A stretch of DNA of 64,000 bases from Eubacterium ruminantium (GCF_900167085.1 NZ_FUXA01000006.1:62001-126000); one strand, 5' to 3'. Positions 7,137 to 14,710 are shown, counted from the stretch's first letter. Numbers and translations are program-made. Notes: generated from the letters alone by a model not told the origin.

Positions 7137-7532
7137 ATGTTATCGAGTGGTACTACTAAGGGAATATTATTATATGTTCTTATGGTTGCATCTCTTAAGG
7201 AAGGATTTGATCTGCTTATTGATGAAGTAGAAAATCATTTTCATAAAACGCTTGTTGAAAACATGATAAGTTTATATAAAGATAAAAGTGTCAACAGAAA
7301 CAACGCAACTTTAATATTTACTACCCATTATTGCGAAGTGCTTGATCAGATGGGAAGGCAGGATAATATATGGATCTGTAAATCAGGAGTACAGGTTTCT
7401 CTCTCCAACATGTATGAAGATTATCAGATAAGACCAGAACTTTTAAAGAGTAAACAATATTATAATAACGCTTTTCAAACAGCTGTTGATTATAATGCTC
7501 TTATGAATCTGAAGAGGAAACTAAAATCATGA
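7137..7532 (+). pseudogene. C-terminal fragment of an AAA/ABC-type ATPase (defence-module type)
   Basis: The 131-aa frame begins with an ABC-signature-like LSSGTTKG, followed by Walker B LLIDEVENHFHK and the switch histidine in LIFTTHYCEVLD. This is the C-terminal part of the AAA_15/AAA_21 ATPases found with nucleases in OLD-, RloC- and PARIS-like systems. The Walker A half is missing and a stop codon (TAG at 7131) precedes the fragment in frame. It overlaps the following gene by 4 bp, the arrangement expected for a two-gene module. Confidence 0.65.
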
Positions 7533-7804
7533 TAAGACTCATTATGTGTGAGGGTCCGAATGAACTGGAGATCATGAGGATTCTCATAAGAAATGACAAG
7601 CTGATTTTTGGAGAGGATGAACCAAAGGATTTTGCAAAAAAACATATTAAATGTGGCAGACGACAATATGATAACAGTACTCAGTTTTTTACAGATTATT
7701 ATGGATCTGATCCAGATAAACTGGTCGAAGCAATTAAGGAGTACAAAAGAATAAAAGGCAAACACAAGAAAGATGAATTGTATCTTGTGGATTTGTTGAA
7801 ATAG
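7529..7804 (+). pseudogene. TOPRIM-like partner of the ATPase fragment, apparently internally deleted
   Basis: A 91-aa product starting with LIMCEGPNELEIMRILI, which fits the first strand and acidic residue of a TOPRIM-like fold (EGxxE). After about 30 residues it passes into KHIKCGRRQYDNSTQFF and a lysine-rich end. Related proteins that I remember are roughly twice this length, so the middle is probably lost. It starts within the ATG-TGA overlap with the ATPase fragment. Together the two are remains of an ATPase plus TOPRIM-like nuclease system; the assignment is inference from motif and layout. Confidence 0.45.
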
Positions 7805-7823
7805 TTGAATAAAAATGTATGTG

Positions 7824-7868
7824 AAGCCGTTTCGGAGTGTAAAAAACTCCGGAGCGGCTTTTTGTTTT
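7824..7868 (+). terminator. Rho-independent terminator
   Basis: AAGCCGTTTCGGAGT at 7824-7838 pairs with ACTCCGGAGCGGCTT at 7846-7860 (one mismatch-like U-G), with a short A-rich loop and a T-rich tail. Confidence 0.8.
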
Positions 7869-7904
7869 AACCGGAAAGGGGATGATTAAGTTGGAGATAA
7901 GAAG

Positions 7905-7957
7905 TAAGTGGTAAACCACTCGTGTACTTCTAAATTACAGCCACACCCGAAGGGATG
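7905..7957. other. Gene-free spacer with two hairpins before the IS66 remnant
   Basis: The stretch 7869-8058 has no gene. It contains the perfect dyad AGTGGT-AA-ACCACT at 7907-7920 and a second stem ACAGCCA/TGGCTGT at about 7936-7962. These may be relics of the insertion-sequence end or of another element; I see nothing else. Confidence 0.3.
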
Positions 7958-8058
7958 GCTGTAAAAGTTACTTATTGATTTGTTTTCGACAGCTGTCAGG
8001 TAAGGCTGTTGACCATGGCAGTAGATTTTTTATGTATGTTTCAAGAGCATCATCCTGA

Positions 8059-8547
8059 TGTTTCAGGATTAAGAATCTTTCACCTGAAGAACGTCTAAAG
8101 GAACGTCAGGCTAATATAAAGCCCCTTGTAGACGAATACTTTGCGTGGGTGAAAACTGTTCTTAATACAATGCTTCCAAAGGGTAAAACAGCGTCAGGTC
8201 TTAATTACAGTATCAATCAGTAAAAACAACTCAGAGTCTTCCTGGAAGATGGGGAAGTTCCTATTGATAACTCAGCATCTGAAAGAGCTATCAGGACCTT
8301 CTGTGTTGGAAAGAAGAACTGGTTGTTCTTTGATTCCATACGTGGAGCAGATTCAGGAGCTGCAATATACAGTATTACTGAAACAGCGAAGCTCAATGAT
8401 TTACGCCCTTATAAATATCTTGAATATCTACTTACAGAGCTTCCAAAGCTCTGTGATGACAAAGGAAATATAGACATTACAAAACTGGATCCGCTGATGC
8501 CGTGGGCTACCGAACTACCAGATGAATGTCGGAAACCGCGCCGCTAG
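8059..8547 (+). pseudogene. IS66-family transposase remnant (C-terminal part)
   Basis: Reading one frame from 8059 gives IS66 TnpC C-terminal sequence: LSPEERLKERQANIKPLVDEY, an in-frame TAA at 8221, then FLEDGEVPIDNSASERAIR, the hallmark GKKNWLFFDS motif, and a conserved tail ending at TAG 8547. The N-terminal two thirds and the accessory tnpA/tnpB genes are absent. The internal stop and 5' truncation show it is dead. Pieces from 8249 and 8323 onward look like separate ORFs but belong to this one broken gene. Confidence 0.85.
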
Positions 8548-8590
8548 TCAGCGGCGTATTTTAATGGGGAGCGCATGGTTTGACGCTTAC
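8059..8590 (+). mobile_element. IS66 insertion-sequence fragment with its right terminal repeat
   Basis: The transposase remnant is followed by bases 8568-8590, whose reverse complement starts GTAAGCGTCAAACCATG, the form expected for an IS66 terminal inverted repeat. No left end is seen, so this is a solo right-hand fragment. It marks the border between the accessory segment and the sugar-biosynthesis operon that begins 120 bp further on. Confidence 0.6.
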
Positions 8591-8629
8591 GTTACATCGA
8601 AGTAGAAAATAACATAAATAATCATTTCA

Positions 8630-8658
8630 TTTGTAGAGGAAATGTAGTAAAATATTAT
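8630..8658 (+). promoter_or_regulatory. Promoter of the first sugar operon
   Basis: TTTGTA at 8630-8635, 17 bp, TATTAT at 8653-8658, 55 bp before the first gene. The -35 box is weak, and it lies just outside the IS66 end. Confidence 0.5.
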
Positions 8659-8713
8659 AGGGTTGAAAGATTTATTCAATCTAAAATGAAAGAACAGGAT
8701 TTAGGGGAAAGTT

Positions 8714-9703
8714 ATGAATACTATAATTGTTGGCCTGGGATCCATGGGGTGTCGAAGAGCACGTTTGATAAAAAAAATGGACAAATCTATTAATATTATC
8801 GGTATTGATAGTAATCAGGAGAGAAGAGAAAAAGCAGAAGCTGAACTTGGAATCGTTACTGAGGACAGTATAGGAAAAGCATGCGAGAAGTATGAATGTG
8901 AGGCTGCTATTATTTCGACGTCTCCTTTATCTCATTCATCCATAATAAATGAGTGCTTGAAGAATAATCTCCATGTTTTTACAGAGCTTAATCTTGTAGA
9001 CGACGGATATGACGAGAATATTGAACTTGCGGCACGTATGAAAAAGATTTTGTTTCTTTCTTCAACTTTTATGTACAGGAAAGAAGTTGAATATATAAAA
9101 GGTGAAGCGCTTAAGCATTCAAAGCCGATCAGTTACATCTATCACGTTGGACAATATCTTCCGGATTGGCATCCATGGGAGAGCTACAAAAACTTCTTTG
9201 TTGGCGATAAGAGAACTAATGGATGTAGAGAATTGATGGCTATTGAATTTCCATGGTTAGTAGATGTGTTTGGTGATATCCGTTCATATAAATGGGTAAA
9301 GAGTAAGAATAGTACACTCGATATTGACTATGCGGATTCATTTCAGATTCTTTTCCAACATGAAAATGGAAATAAGGGCATGGTTGAAATTGATGTTATA
9401 TCAAGAAAAGCTGAGAGAAGATTTGAGATGTTTGGCGAAGATGTATTTGTTACATGGGATGGTACACCTGAGACATTGTTTAAGTATGACATCTCAAAAA
9501 AAGAATCCGAGAAAGTGAATCTTTACGACGAGTATAGTAGAAAAGAAGGATACGCAAGCTTTATCATTGAAGATGCGTACTATAACGAATTAGTAAACTT
9601 TTTCGATTCAATAAGAGGAAAAGACAGTCCGAAATATTCTTTTGAAAAGGACAAAGAGATTATAAATATGATTAACAAAATTGAGGAGGACGACAATGAC
9701 TAA
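8714..9703 (+). CDS. Gfo/Idh/MocA-family oxidoreductase (first paralogue)
   Basis: A 329-aa NAD(P)-dependent sugar dehydrogenase-like protein. The N-terminal Rossmann fold opens with IIVGLGSMGCRRARLI, followed by IIGIDSN, where the acidic residue binds the ribose. The C-terminal half is the alpha/beta dimerisation domain of the family. A signature GQYLPDWHPWESY near residue 145 recurs almost exactly in the second paralogue at 11720. It has a good ribosome-binding site (AGGGGAAAG), and its stop overlaps the aminotransferase start by 8 bp. The probable role is oxidation of a sugar or nonulosonate hydroxyl to a keto group that the adjacent aminotransferase would use; the substrate is unknown. 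Confidence 0.8.
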   Translation: MNTIIVGLGSMGCRRARLIKKMDKSINIIGIDSNQERREKAEAELGIVTEDSIGKACEKYECEAAIISTSPLSHSSIINECLKNNLHVFTELNLVDDGYDENIELAARMKKILFLSSTFMYRKEVEYIKGEALKHSKPISYIYHVGQYLPDWHPWESYKNFFVGDKRTNGCRELMAIEFPWLVDVFGDIRSYKWVKSKNSTLDIDYADSFQILFQHENGNKGMVEIDVISRKAERRFEMFGEDVFVTWDGTPETLFKYDISKKESEKVNLYDEYSRKEGYASFIIEDAYYNELVNFFDSIRGKDSPKYSFEKDKEIINMINKIEEDDND

Positions 9704-10997
9704 TAATGAAATATATGGAAAAAAAGCACATTCTTTAATCCCGGCCGGAGCTCATACATACAGTAGAACAGATGAGGTATTTCCGGGAAATGCACCTAGA
9801 GTTTTTGAGAAAACTAAAGGAGTTTATTGCTGGGATGTTGATGGAAATAAATACATCGATTATGCAATGGCATGTAGATCGGTAACAGTAGGTTATGGAT
9901 TTGAGAGAATCGCAGATGCTGCTATAGCTCAGATAAGAAACGGAAATACAGCTTCAAAAGCTTCTAAGGTTGAGGTTGATGCTGCTGAAACATTAGTAAA
10001 TCTTATTCCTTGGATTGATATGGTTAAGTTTGCTAAGAATGGTTCTACAGTTACAACTGCAGCTGTTAAACTTGCAAGAGCATATACAGGAAGAGATTAT
10101 ATCGTTAGATGTAAAGAACACTCATTCTTCTCATATGATGATTGGTTCATCGGTGACACTGTAATGGATTGTGGTATTCCTGAGGATGGTAAGAAATTCA
10201 CATTACAGTTCAGCTATAATGATATTGATTCAGTTAAAAATATTTTTGAGCAGTATAAAGGCAAGATAGCCTGTCTTATAATGGAACCTGTTGAATCTGA
10301 GGAGCCTAAGGATGGTTTCTTACAGAAGGTAGGTGCATTATGTAAGGAATATGGCGTTGTATATATCCTTGATGAGATGATCACAGGATTTAGATGGGAT
10401 CTTCAGGGCGCTTGTAAATATTATGGAGTAGAACCTGATCTTGTAACATATGGTAAAGGTATGGCAAACGGATTCTCAGTTGCAGCACTTGGTGGTAAGA
10501 GAGAGATAATGGAACTTGGCGGCCTGATTCCTGGCAAGGAAAGAGTTTTCCTTATTTCTACAACTCATGGTGCAGAAATGAGTGGATTAGGTGCATTCAT
10601 TGAGACTGTAAATGTATATAAGGATCTTAATGTTACAGATCATATCTGGAATGAAGGTAAGAAGCTTTGTAAGGGTATCGTAGATATCGCAAAAGAGCAC
10701 GGACTTGGCGATTATATTTATTATACAGGTGCTGAATGCTCACCAAATCTTGTAATCTGCGACAAAGATAAAAATCCTTCTTTGGAGTATAGAACCGTAT
10801 TTGTTTCTGAGATGATCAAGCATGGTATACTGATGCCATATATTTCTGTAGCTTATGAGCATACAGATGTTGAGATTAATGAAACTCTTGAAGCGGTTCG
10901 TAAGAGTATTAAAGTATATGAAAATGCTCTTAATGGTGATGTTAAAGACTTTATCGAAGGAAACGTTATCAAACCTGTTTTCAGAAAGTTTAATTGA
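9696..10997 (+). CDS. Class III PLP-dependent aminotransferase (glutamate-1-semialdehyde aminomutase-like)
   Basis: A 433-aa fold-type I enzyme starting at ATG 9696 behind GAGGAGG. N-terminal SLIPAGAHTYSRTDEVFPGN and the substrate-loop phrase YIDYAMACRSVTVGYGF are typical of the HemL-like branch. The cofactor site is seen as the FAKNGSTVTTAAVKLARA segment, the aspartate in YILDEMITGFRW and the Schiff-base lysine in LVTYGKGMANGFSVAAL. It is not expected to be HemL itself, because the flanking genes are sugar oxidoreductases and a CMP-sugar synthetase; members in such clusters are thought to aminate keto sugars. It is the second gene of a tightly packed four-gene operon. Confidence 0.82.
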   Translation: MTNNEIYGKKAHSLIPAGAHTYSRTDEVFPGNAPRVFEKTKGVYCWDVDGNKYIDYAMACRSVTVGYGFERIADAAIAQIRNGNTASKASKVEVDAAETLVNLIPWIDMVKFAKNGSTVTTAAVKLARAYTGRDYIVRCKEHSFFSYDDWFIGDTVMDCGIPEDGKKFTLQFSYNDIDSVKNIFEQYKGKIACLIMEPVESEEPKDGFLQKVGALCKEYGVVYILDEMITGFRWDLQGACKYYGVEPDLVTYGKGMANGFSVAALGGKREIMELGGLIPGKERVFLISTTHGAEMSGLGAFIETVNVYKDLNVTDHIWNEGKKLCKGIVDIAKEHGLGDYIYYTGAECSPNLVICDKDKNPSLEYRTVFVSEMIKHGILMPYISVAYEHTDVEINETLEAVRKSIKVYENALNGDVKDFIEGNVIKPVFRKFN

Positions 10998-11006
10998 GGT
11001 AGATGA

Positions 11007-11720
11007 ATGTATAACGGAAAAAAAATCCTTGCAGTTGTACCGGCAAGAGGTGGTTCAAAAGGACTTCCAAAGAAGAATATAAAAGATATGTTCGGAAAAC
11101 CTTTAATATGCTGGACACTGGATAAGGCTAAAAAGAGCAAATATATCGATAAGATATATGTATCAACAGATAGCGAGGAGATTGCCGGTATATGTGAGCA
11201 GGATGGTTGCGAGGTACCGGAACTTAGACCTGCAGAGTTGGCAGAAGATGGTTCGTCAACAGTTGATGTTCTTTTATATACTATATCTCATCTCAGAGAT
11301 GCTGGAGAAGAGTATGATTATCTGCTTTTGCTTGAACCTACATCTCCGCTAAGGAAAGATGATGACATGGATGAGATGATAAAGCTGGCTGTTGATAATC
11401 CACAGGCTGATGGCGTTATTTCAGTAGGAAGGGTTCAGCTTGAGCACCCTTCAATAGTTAAGAAGACAACTGCTGAAGGATATATATGTCCTTATATGGA
11501 CAATAATACATTTTATTATCAGAGACAGCTTGAGGATGCTGCATTCTTCCCATACGGAGTTGGATATCTTGTTAATATAAAAAGATTCGAAGAAACAAAG
11601 AGCATCTATATGGATAAGATACTGCCATATTACATAGAAAGATGGCAGAATTATGAAGTTGATGATATTTATGACTTTGAATGTATTGCGGCAATAATGA
11701 AGATGGAGGAATTTAAGTAA
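11007..11720 (+). CDS. Acylneuraminate/legionaminate cytidylyltransferase-like protein
   Basis: A 237-aa CMP-nonulosonate synthetase of the NeuA/LegF/PtmB type. The N-terminal nucleotide loop AVVPARGGSKGLPKKN and the IYVSTDSEEIA and LLLEPTSPLR segments are diagnostic. It activates a nine-carbon sugar acid with CTP to CMP-sugar, releasing diphosphate, in the cytoplasm. It is the only such gene in the window, so it probably serves the LegB-LegG pathway encoded 4 kb downstream, although it sits in the oxidoreductase operon. It starts 9 bp after the aminotransferase stop and overlaps the next start by one base. Sialate, legionaminate and pseudaminate specificity cannot be told apart by eye. Confidence 0.85.
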   Translation: MYNGKKILAVVPARGGSKGLPKKNIKDMFGKPLICWTLDKAKKSKYIDKIYVSTDSEEIAGICEQDGCEVPELRPAELAEDGSSTVDVLLYTISHLRDAGEEYDYLLLLEPTSPLRKDDDMDEMIKLAVDNPQADGVISVGRVQLEHPSIVKKTTAEGYICPYMDNNTFYYQRQLEDAAFFPYGVGYLVNIKRFEETKSIYMDKILPYYIERWQNYEVDDIYDFECIAAIMKMEEFK

Positions 11721-12709
11721 TGGCATATTATGTTATTGGATTGGGCTCAATGGGTAAAAGACGTGTACGTTGTCTTATGGCCTTAGGTGTAAAACCGGAA
11801 GAAATCTGGGGAACAGATTCAAGAGCAGATAGACTTGAAGAAGCAAAGGAAAAGTACGGTATAAATGTAGTATCAAATGAAAGTGAAGTTGATTTTGATA
11901 AAATTGATGCTATCATCGTTTCTCTTCCACCGGATAAACATAAGATAGGTGTAGATGTTGCGGTTAAGTATAATAAACCTGTTTTTGTTGAAGCCAGTGT
12001 ATTACTTGAGGAAACAAAGGAAATCAGAGAAGCCAGTAAGAATATATTCGTAGCTCCTTCATGTACATTTGTATTCCATCCGATGATTAAGGAGATTAAG
12101 AAGATTATCAATTCTAATAAACTTGGTAAGGTTTGTAATTTCTCTTATCATAGTGGACAGTACCTTCCTGATTGGCATCCGTGGGAGGATGTAAATGATT
12201 TTTATGTAAGTAATCCTTCAACAGGTGGAGCAAGAGAAATCGTCCCTTATGAACTTACATGGATTACAGATATTTTTGGATTCCCTGAAGAGATAAAGGG
12301 GTATTACAGAAAGACAGGTGAGGTTGGTTGTGAGATAGATGACAGTTATACAAGCTGCCTTGATTATAAAGATATGATTGGTACACTGCTTGTTGATGTA
12401 ATCAGTAGATATCCTGCAAGAAATCTTATCATTAACTGCCAGGATGGACAGATTCAGTGGAAGTGGGATAACAACAGAATAGAAATCTATAATGCAAAAG
12501 ATGGCAAGACTTCATATGTTGATCAGGCTGAGCAGAGTCATGAAGCCGGATATAGCAGTATGATTGGCGAGGAAATGTACATAGAAGAGATTGATAAATT
12601 CCTCAAGGGTACTAAGGATCCTGCTTGTTATCCAAATACATTGGATAAAGATGTTAAGGTTCTTGAACTGCTTTATGCTATAGAGGAATCAGATAAGTCA
12701 CATTGTTAA
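11720..12709 (+). CDS. Gfo/Idh/MocA-family oxidoreductase (second paralogue)
   Basis: A 329-aa protein, the same length as the 8714 gene and clearly related to it. It shares YVIGLGSMGKRRVR at the N-terminus and SGQYLPDWHPWEDV in the middle, plus a shared pattern of ExxWxxDxFG. Between the paralogues the identity seems moderate, so they probably act on different positions or in different directions. It is the last gene of the operon and is followed by a strong terminator. The role (dehydrogenase of a sugar, nucleotide sugar or nonulosonate) is inferred from family and context. Confidence 0.8.
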   Translation: MAYYVIGLGSMGKRRVRCLMALGVKPEEIWGTDSRADRLEEAKEKYGINVVSNESEVDFDKIDAIIVSLPPDKHKIGVDVAVKYNKPVFVEASVLLEETKEIREASKNIFVAPSCTFVFHPMIKEIKKIINSNKLGKVCNFSYHSGQYLPDWHPWEDVNDFYVSNPSTGGAREIVPYELTWITDIFGFPEEIKGYYRKTGEVGCEIDDSYTSCLDYKDMIGTLLVDVISRYPARNLIINCQDGQIQWKWDNNRIEIYNAKDGKTSYVDQAEQSHEAGYSSMIGEEMYIEEIDKFLKGTKDPACYPNTLDKDVKVLELLYAIEESDKSHC

Positions 12710-12718
12710 TAAATCAAC

Positions 12719-12788
12719 AAAACCACCGGTTAAACCGATATGTACCCAGAATTCTGGACACATATCATAACCGGTGGTTTTGTTTTTA
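12719..12788 (+). terminator. Rho-independent terminator with extended cruciform
   Basis: A 14-bp perfect stem, AAAACCACCGGTTA at 12719-12732 with 12768-12781, contains an inner stem GATATGT/ACATATC and the palindrome CCAGAATTCTGG at the tip. A T-rich tail follows. It separates the sugar operon from the riboswitch. Confidence 0.9.
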
Positions 12789-12818
12789 CAATATTCTGTA
12801 ATTAATTCTGTATATAAG

Positions 12819-12847
12819 TTGACGTATCTTTAATATTTTTATATAAT
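12819..12847 (+). promoter_or_regulatory. Promoter of the c-di-GMP riboswitch transcript
   Basis: TTGACG at 12819-12824, 17 bp, TATAAT at 12842-12847. It starts transcription just before the aptamer. Confidence 0.85.
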
Positions 12848-12857
12848 TTAAGTATGT

Positions 12858-12935
12858 AAATATTTGGCAAAGCAGTGGAAACGCTGTGACGCAAAGCTCT
12901 AGAACCTGTGAAATGGTAGTCAGCTGCACTTGTTT
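12858..12935 (+). promoter_or_regulatory. Cyclic-di-GMP-I (GEMM) riboswitch aptamer
   Basis: The consensus is directly visible: GGCAAAG, the first stem with its GAAA tetraloop-like turn (GCAGTGGAAACGCTGT), the invariant GACGCAAAGC, then a second stem with the receptor-side ATGGTAGTCAGCTGC. This is the c-di-GMP-I class that binds cyclic di-GMP between its helices. The terminator that follows directly makes it a transcriptional switch. TAGAACC (12900-12906) in the aptamer can pair with GGTTCTA (12957-12963) in the terminator region, giving a plausible switching helix. It controls the zinc-ribbon membrane protein gene at 13136. Confidence 0.9.
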
Positions 12936-12936
12936 A

Positions 12937-12978
12937 AGTATCAGTTTTACCAAAAAGGTTCTAACTGGTGCTTTTTTA
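12937..12978 (+). terminator. Riboswitch expression-platform terminator
   Basis: AGTATCAGTT at 12937-12946 pairs with AACTGGTGCT at 12963-12972, with inner ACC/GGT and six T residues at once after it. Its position directly behind the aptamer defines the expression platform. Between it and the next start (12979-13135) there is no gene; a stem GCTTGCG/CGCGAGC at 13086-13105 lies shortly before the ribosome-binding site. Confidence 0.8.
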
Positions 12979-13135
12979 TTTATATAAAATTGTTTGATCG
13001 ATATGGTTGAACTTACATGAAATACTGAGTCTACTGATAATGCTTAATCTATATGGGGTGGGTTAGCAAAAACTATTTATAAGTGGCTTGCGGTATTGCG
13101 CGAGCACTAAACTATTTTGTAAAGGAGGGGTGTTT

Positions 13136-14422
13136 ATGATATGTCCGATTTGTGGTACAAATCTGCCGGATACGGCGAATATGTGTTTTAATTGTAGGGT
13201 TATGTTTAATGCTGCAAGTGACGACCAGGGGAAGAAAGAGGGGGCGTCAAATGCAGGAAATACAGGTAATTCAAGTAAATCAGGTTTTCAACTGAAGAAA
13301 GAAGGACCTGCCAAATTAATTAGTGTAGCGAATGCGGATGAGGGTGTTAAGAAGGAAGAGCCGAGTCAACCGGAAGTGCAGATGATAAATCCGGCAAGTC
13401 GATTCAGTCCTCCGCTGTATCAGCAAAATACACAAAATGGTAAGAACAATAAGCCTATAAGACAGCCTAAAGTAAAGAGCAAGTCTCCGTTAAAAAAGGT
13501 TGTTGGATTTATTATAGCGATTGTGGTTGTAGGTGCCGGAATAGAGGGGATACAAAAGAGTAAGAAAACTGATGAAAATCTATCTGTTTCGAAATCGGGT
13601 TCCGGGGTTAATGTAGGTGAGGCTGTCGAAAATGATTACGGTGCCAAATCCGGAGATACAAATGACGGTGCTACAGCTGCTGAAGTGACTGTTTCGGATA
13701 TGGTTATTTATGATAAGAATAATATCAAGATAACTATTAATGGGCTGGAGGACTCTTGGAGCGGAACCAAATTAAAGATGAATATCGAGAATAATTCTGA
13801 TAGGACTATCACGATTCAGTCCAGGGATGCAAATGTAAATGGATATATGGTTACGACTTATATGTCTGCGGATATTGCACCGGGAAAGAAAGCAAATGAC
13901 GGTATGACCTTATCGACGACCGGTCTCAAAGAATCCGGCATTGAAGAGATAGCAACCATAGAATTTAAGCTGAAAATATTTGATGCTGAAACTTGGGATG
14001 ATATCGATATGTCGGATACGATCACAGTGAAAACTTCAATCGCTGAAACCTATGTTCAAAAAGATGATGATTCAGGAAATGTTATCGTTGATTATGAAGG
14101 TATAAGAATTATTGAAAAAGGTTTATCGAGTGATGATTCAATCTGGGGTCCGGGGGTGATTCTTTATATTGAGAATAACTCTGATAAAGACATAACAGTT
14201 CAAGTCAGAGATACATCTATAAATGGCTATATGGTAAGCAGTATAATTTCAGAAGAAGTTTTGGTTGGCAAAAAGTCAATCACAAATCTTCAGTTCTTCC
14301 AGAAGGATATGGAAGAAAATGGTATAGATAAAATAAATGATGTTGAATTCTATTTCCACATTTTTGAGTGGGATACATTTGATGATATATATGATTCGGA
14401 TGTAATAACACTGAAATATTAA
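13136..14422 (+). CDS. c-di-GMP-controlled zinc-ribbon membrane protein with duplicated outer domain
   Basis: A 428-aa protein starting at ATG 13136 after AAAGGAGGGG. Residues 1-20 form a zinc ribbon (CPICGTNLP...CFNC). A polar linker of ~100 residues follows, then one membrane helix near residues 120-137 (VVGFIIAIVVVGAGI) with a lysine-rich inner flank. Outside lie two homologous ~110-aa units: LKMNIENNSDRTITIQ...NGYMVTTYMS and VILYIENNSDKDITVQ...NGYMVSSIIS, each beta-rich. Orientation predicts the ribbon inside and the repeats outside. The riboswitch upstream links it to the motile/sessile decision, for example as an adhesion or envelope factor; function beyond that is unknown. Confidence 0.75.
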   Translation: MICPICGTNLPDTANMCFNCRVMFNAASDDQGKKEGASNAGNTGNSSKSGFQLKKEGPAKLISVANADEGVKKEEPSQPEVQMINPASRFSPPLYQQNTQNGKNNKPIRQPKVKSKSPLKKVVGFIIAIVVVGAGIEGIQKSKKTDENLSVSKSGSGVNVGEAVENDYGAKSGDTNDGATAAEVTVSDMVIYDKNNIKITINGLEDSWSGTKLKMNIENNSDRTITIQSRDANVNGYMVTTYMSADIAPGKKANDGMTLSTTGLKESGIEEIATIEFKLKIFDAETWDDIDMSDTITVKTSIAETYVQKDDDSGNVIVDYEGIRIIEKGLSSDDSIWGPGVILYIENNSDKDITVQVRDTSINGYMVSSIISEEVLVGKKSITNLQFFQKDMEENGIDKINDVEFYFHIFEWDTFDDIYDSDVITLKY

Positions 14423-14437
14423 TATATTTATTTACAA

Positions 14438-14476
14438 AAAATCCACTGTATCGAATTTCATACAGTGGATTTTGGC
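14438..14476. terminator. Bidirectional terminator between the 13136 gene and the minus-strand peptide gene
   Basis: A perfect 14-bp stem at 14438-14451/14460-14473 with an 8-nt loop. On the minus strand it is followed by six T residues, and on the plus strand by TTTT. A second GC-rich inverted repeat lies at about 14481-14516. Confidence 0.8.
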
Positions 14477-14544
14477 TTGACAGGCGGGCGAAGTATCCCG
14501 CCCGGAAACCTGTGAAACGTTAAAAACGTAGGTTGTGCTTTATC

Positions 14545-14613
14545 TTACCAGATTGGCCACCATCCCTTGTAACGTAACCACTCAAAAATATTAAATATTG
14601 GACCAAACTTCAT
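14545..14613 (-). CDS. 22-aa tryptophan-rich peptide
   Basis: On the minus strand, ATG at 14613 to TAA at 14545 encodes a 22-aa peptide beginning MKFGPIFNIFEW and ending KGWWPIW. It contains four tryptophans, three phenylalanines and only four charged residues. The ribosome-binding site (GGAAGGAGGTAG) is perfect with good spacing, a promoter-like sequence and operator-like repeats lie upstream, and a terminator lies downstream, so it has every mark of a real gene despite its size. The hydrophobic aromatic C-terminus recalls small signalling peptides such as ComS/SHP types and also type I toxins; no receptor or partner gene is adjacent. I know no family for it. Confidence 0.6.
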   Translation of the reverse strand: MKFGPIFNIFEWLRYKGWWPIW

Positions 14614-14634
14614 ATAACTACCTCCTTCCACGAT

Positions 14635-14653
14635 TGTATTTGTCACAAATACA
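14635..14653 (-). promoter_or_regulatory. Dyad in the peptide 5' leader
   Basis: TGTATTTG-TCA-CAAATACA is a perfect 8-bp-arm inverted repeat between the operator-like palindrome and the ribosome-binding site of the peptide gene. It could be a protein site or an RNA hairpin. Confidence 0.4.
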
Positions 14654-14660
14654 TTCTATG

Positions 14661-14710
14661 ATATAACGTTATATTTAGCAATTAAAATTCGCAAAAAAAC
14701 GTTATATTTG
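14661..14710 (-). promoter_or_regulatory. Operator-like palindrome and direct repeat between divergent genes
   Basis: ATATAACGTTATAT (14661-14674) is a perfect 14-bp palindrome. The 12-mer AACGTTATATTT occurs at 14665-14676 and again at 14699-14710, 34 bp apart. On the minus strand the first copy overlaps a possible -10 (TATAAC, with TTTGCG 16 bp upstream) of the peptide gene. Two spaced sites for one regulator are likely. Confidence 0.5.

Noticed and set aside
8249-8547. Two separate 74-aa ORFs
   Set aside because: One is out of frame and the other is the tail of the IS66 transposase remnant.
9681-9695. Earlier start of the class III aminotransferase
   Set aside because: It would begin upstream of or within the GAGGAGG site; ATG 9696 has ideal spacing.
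14481-14516. GC-rich hairpin as a riboswitch or attenuator
   Set aside because: It lies downstream of both converging genes and is more likely a second terminator stem.
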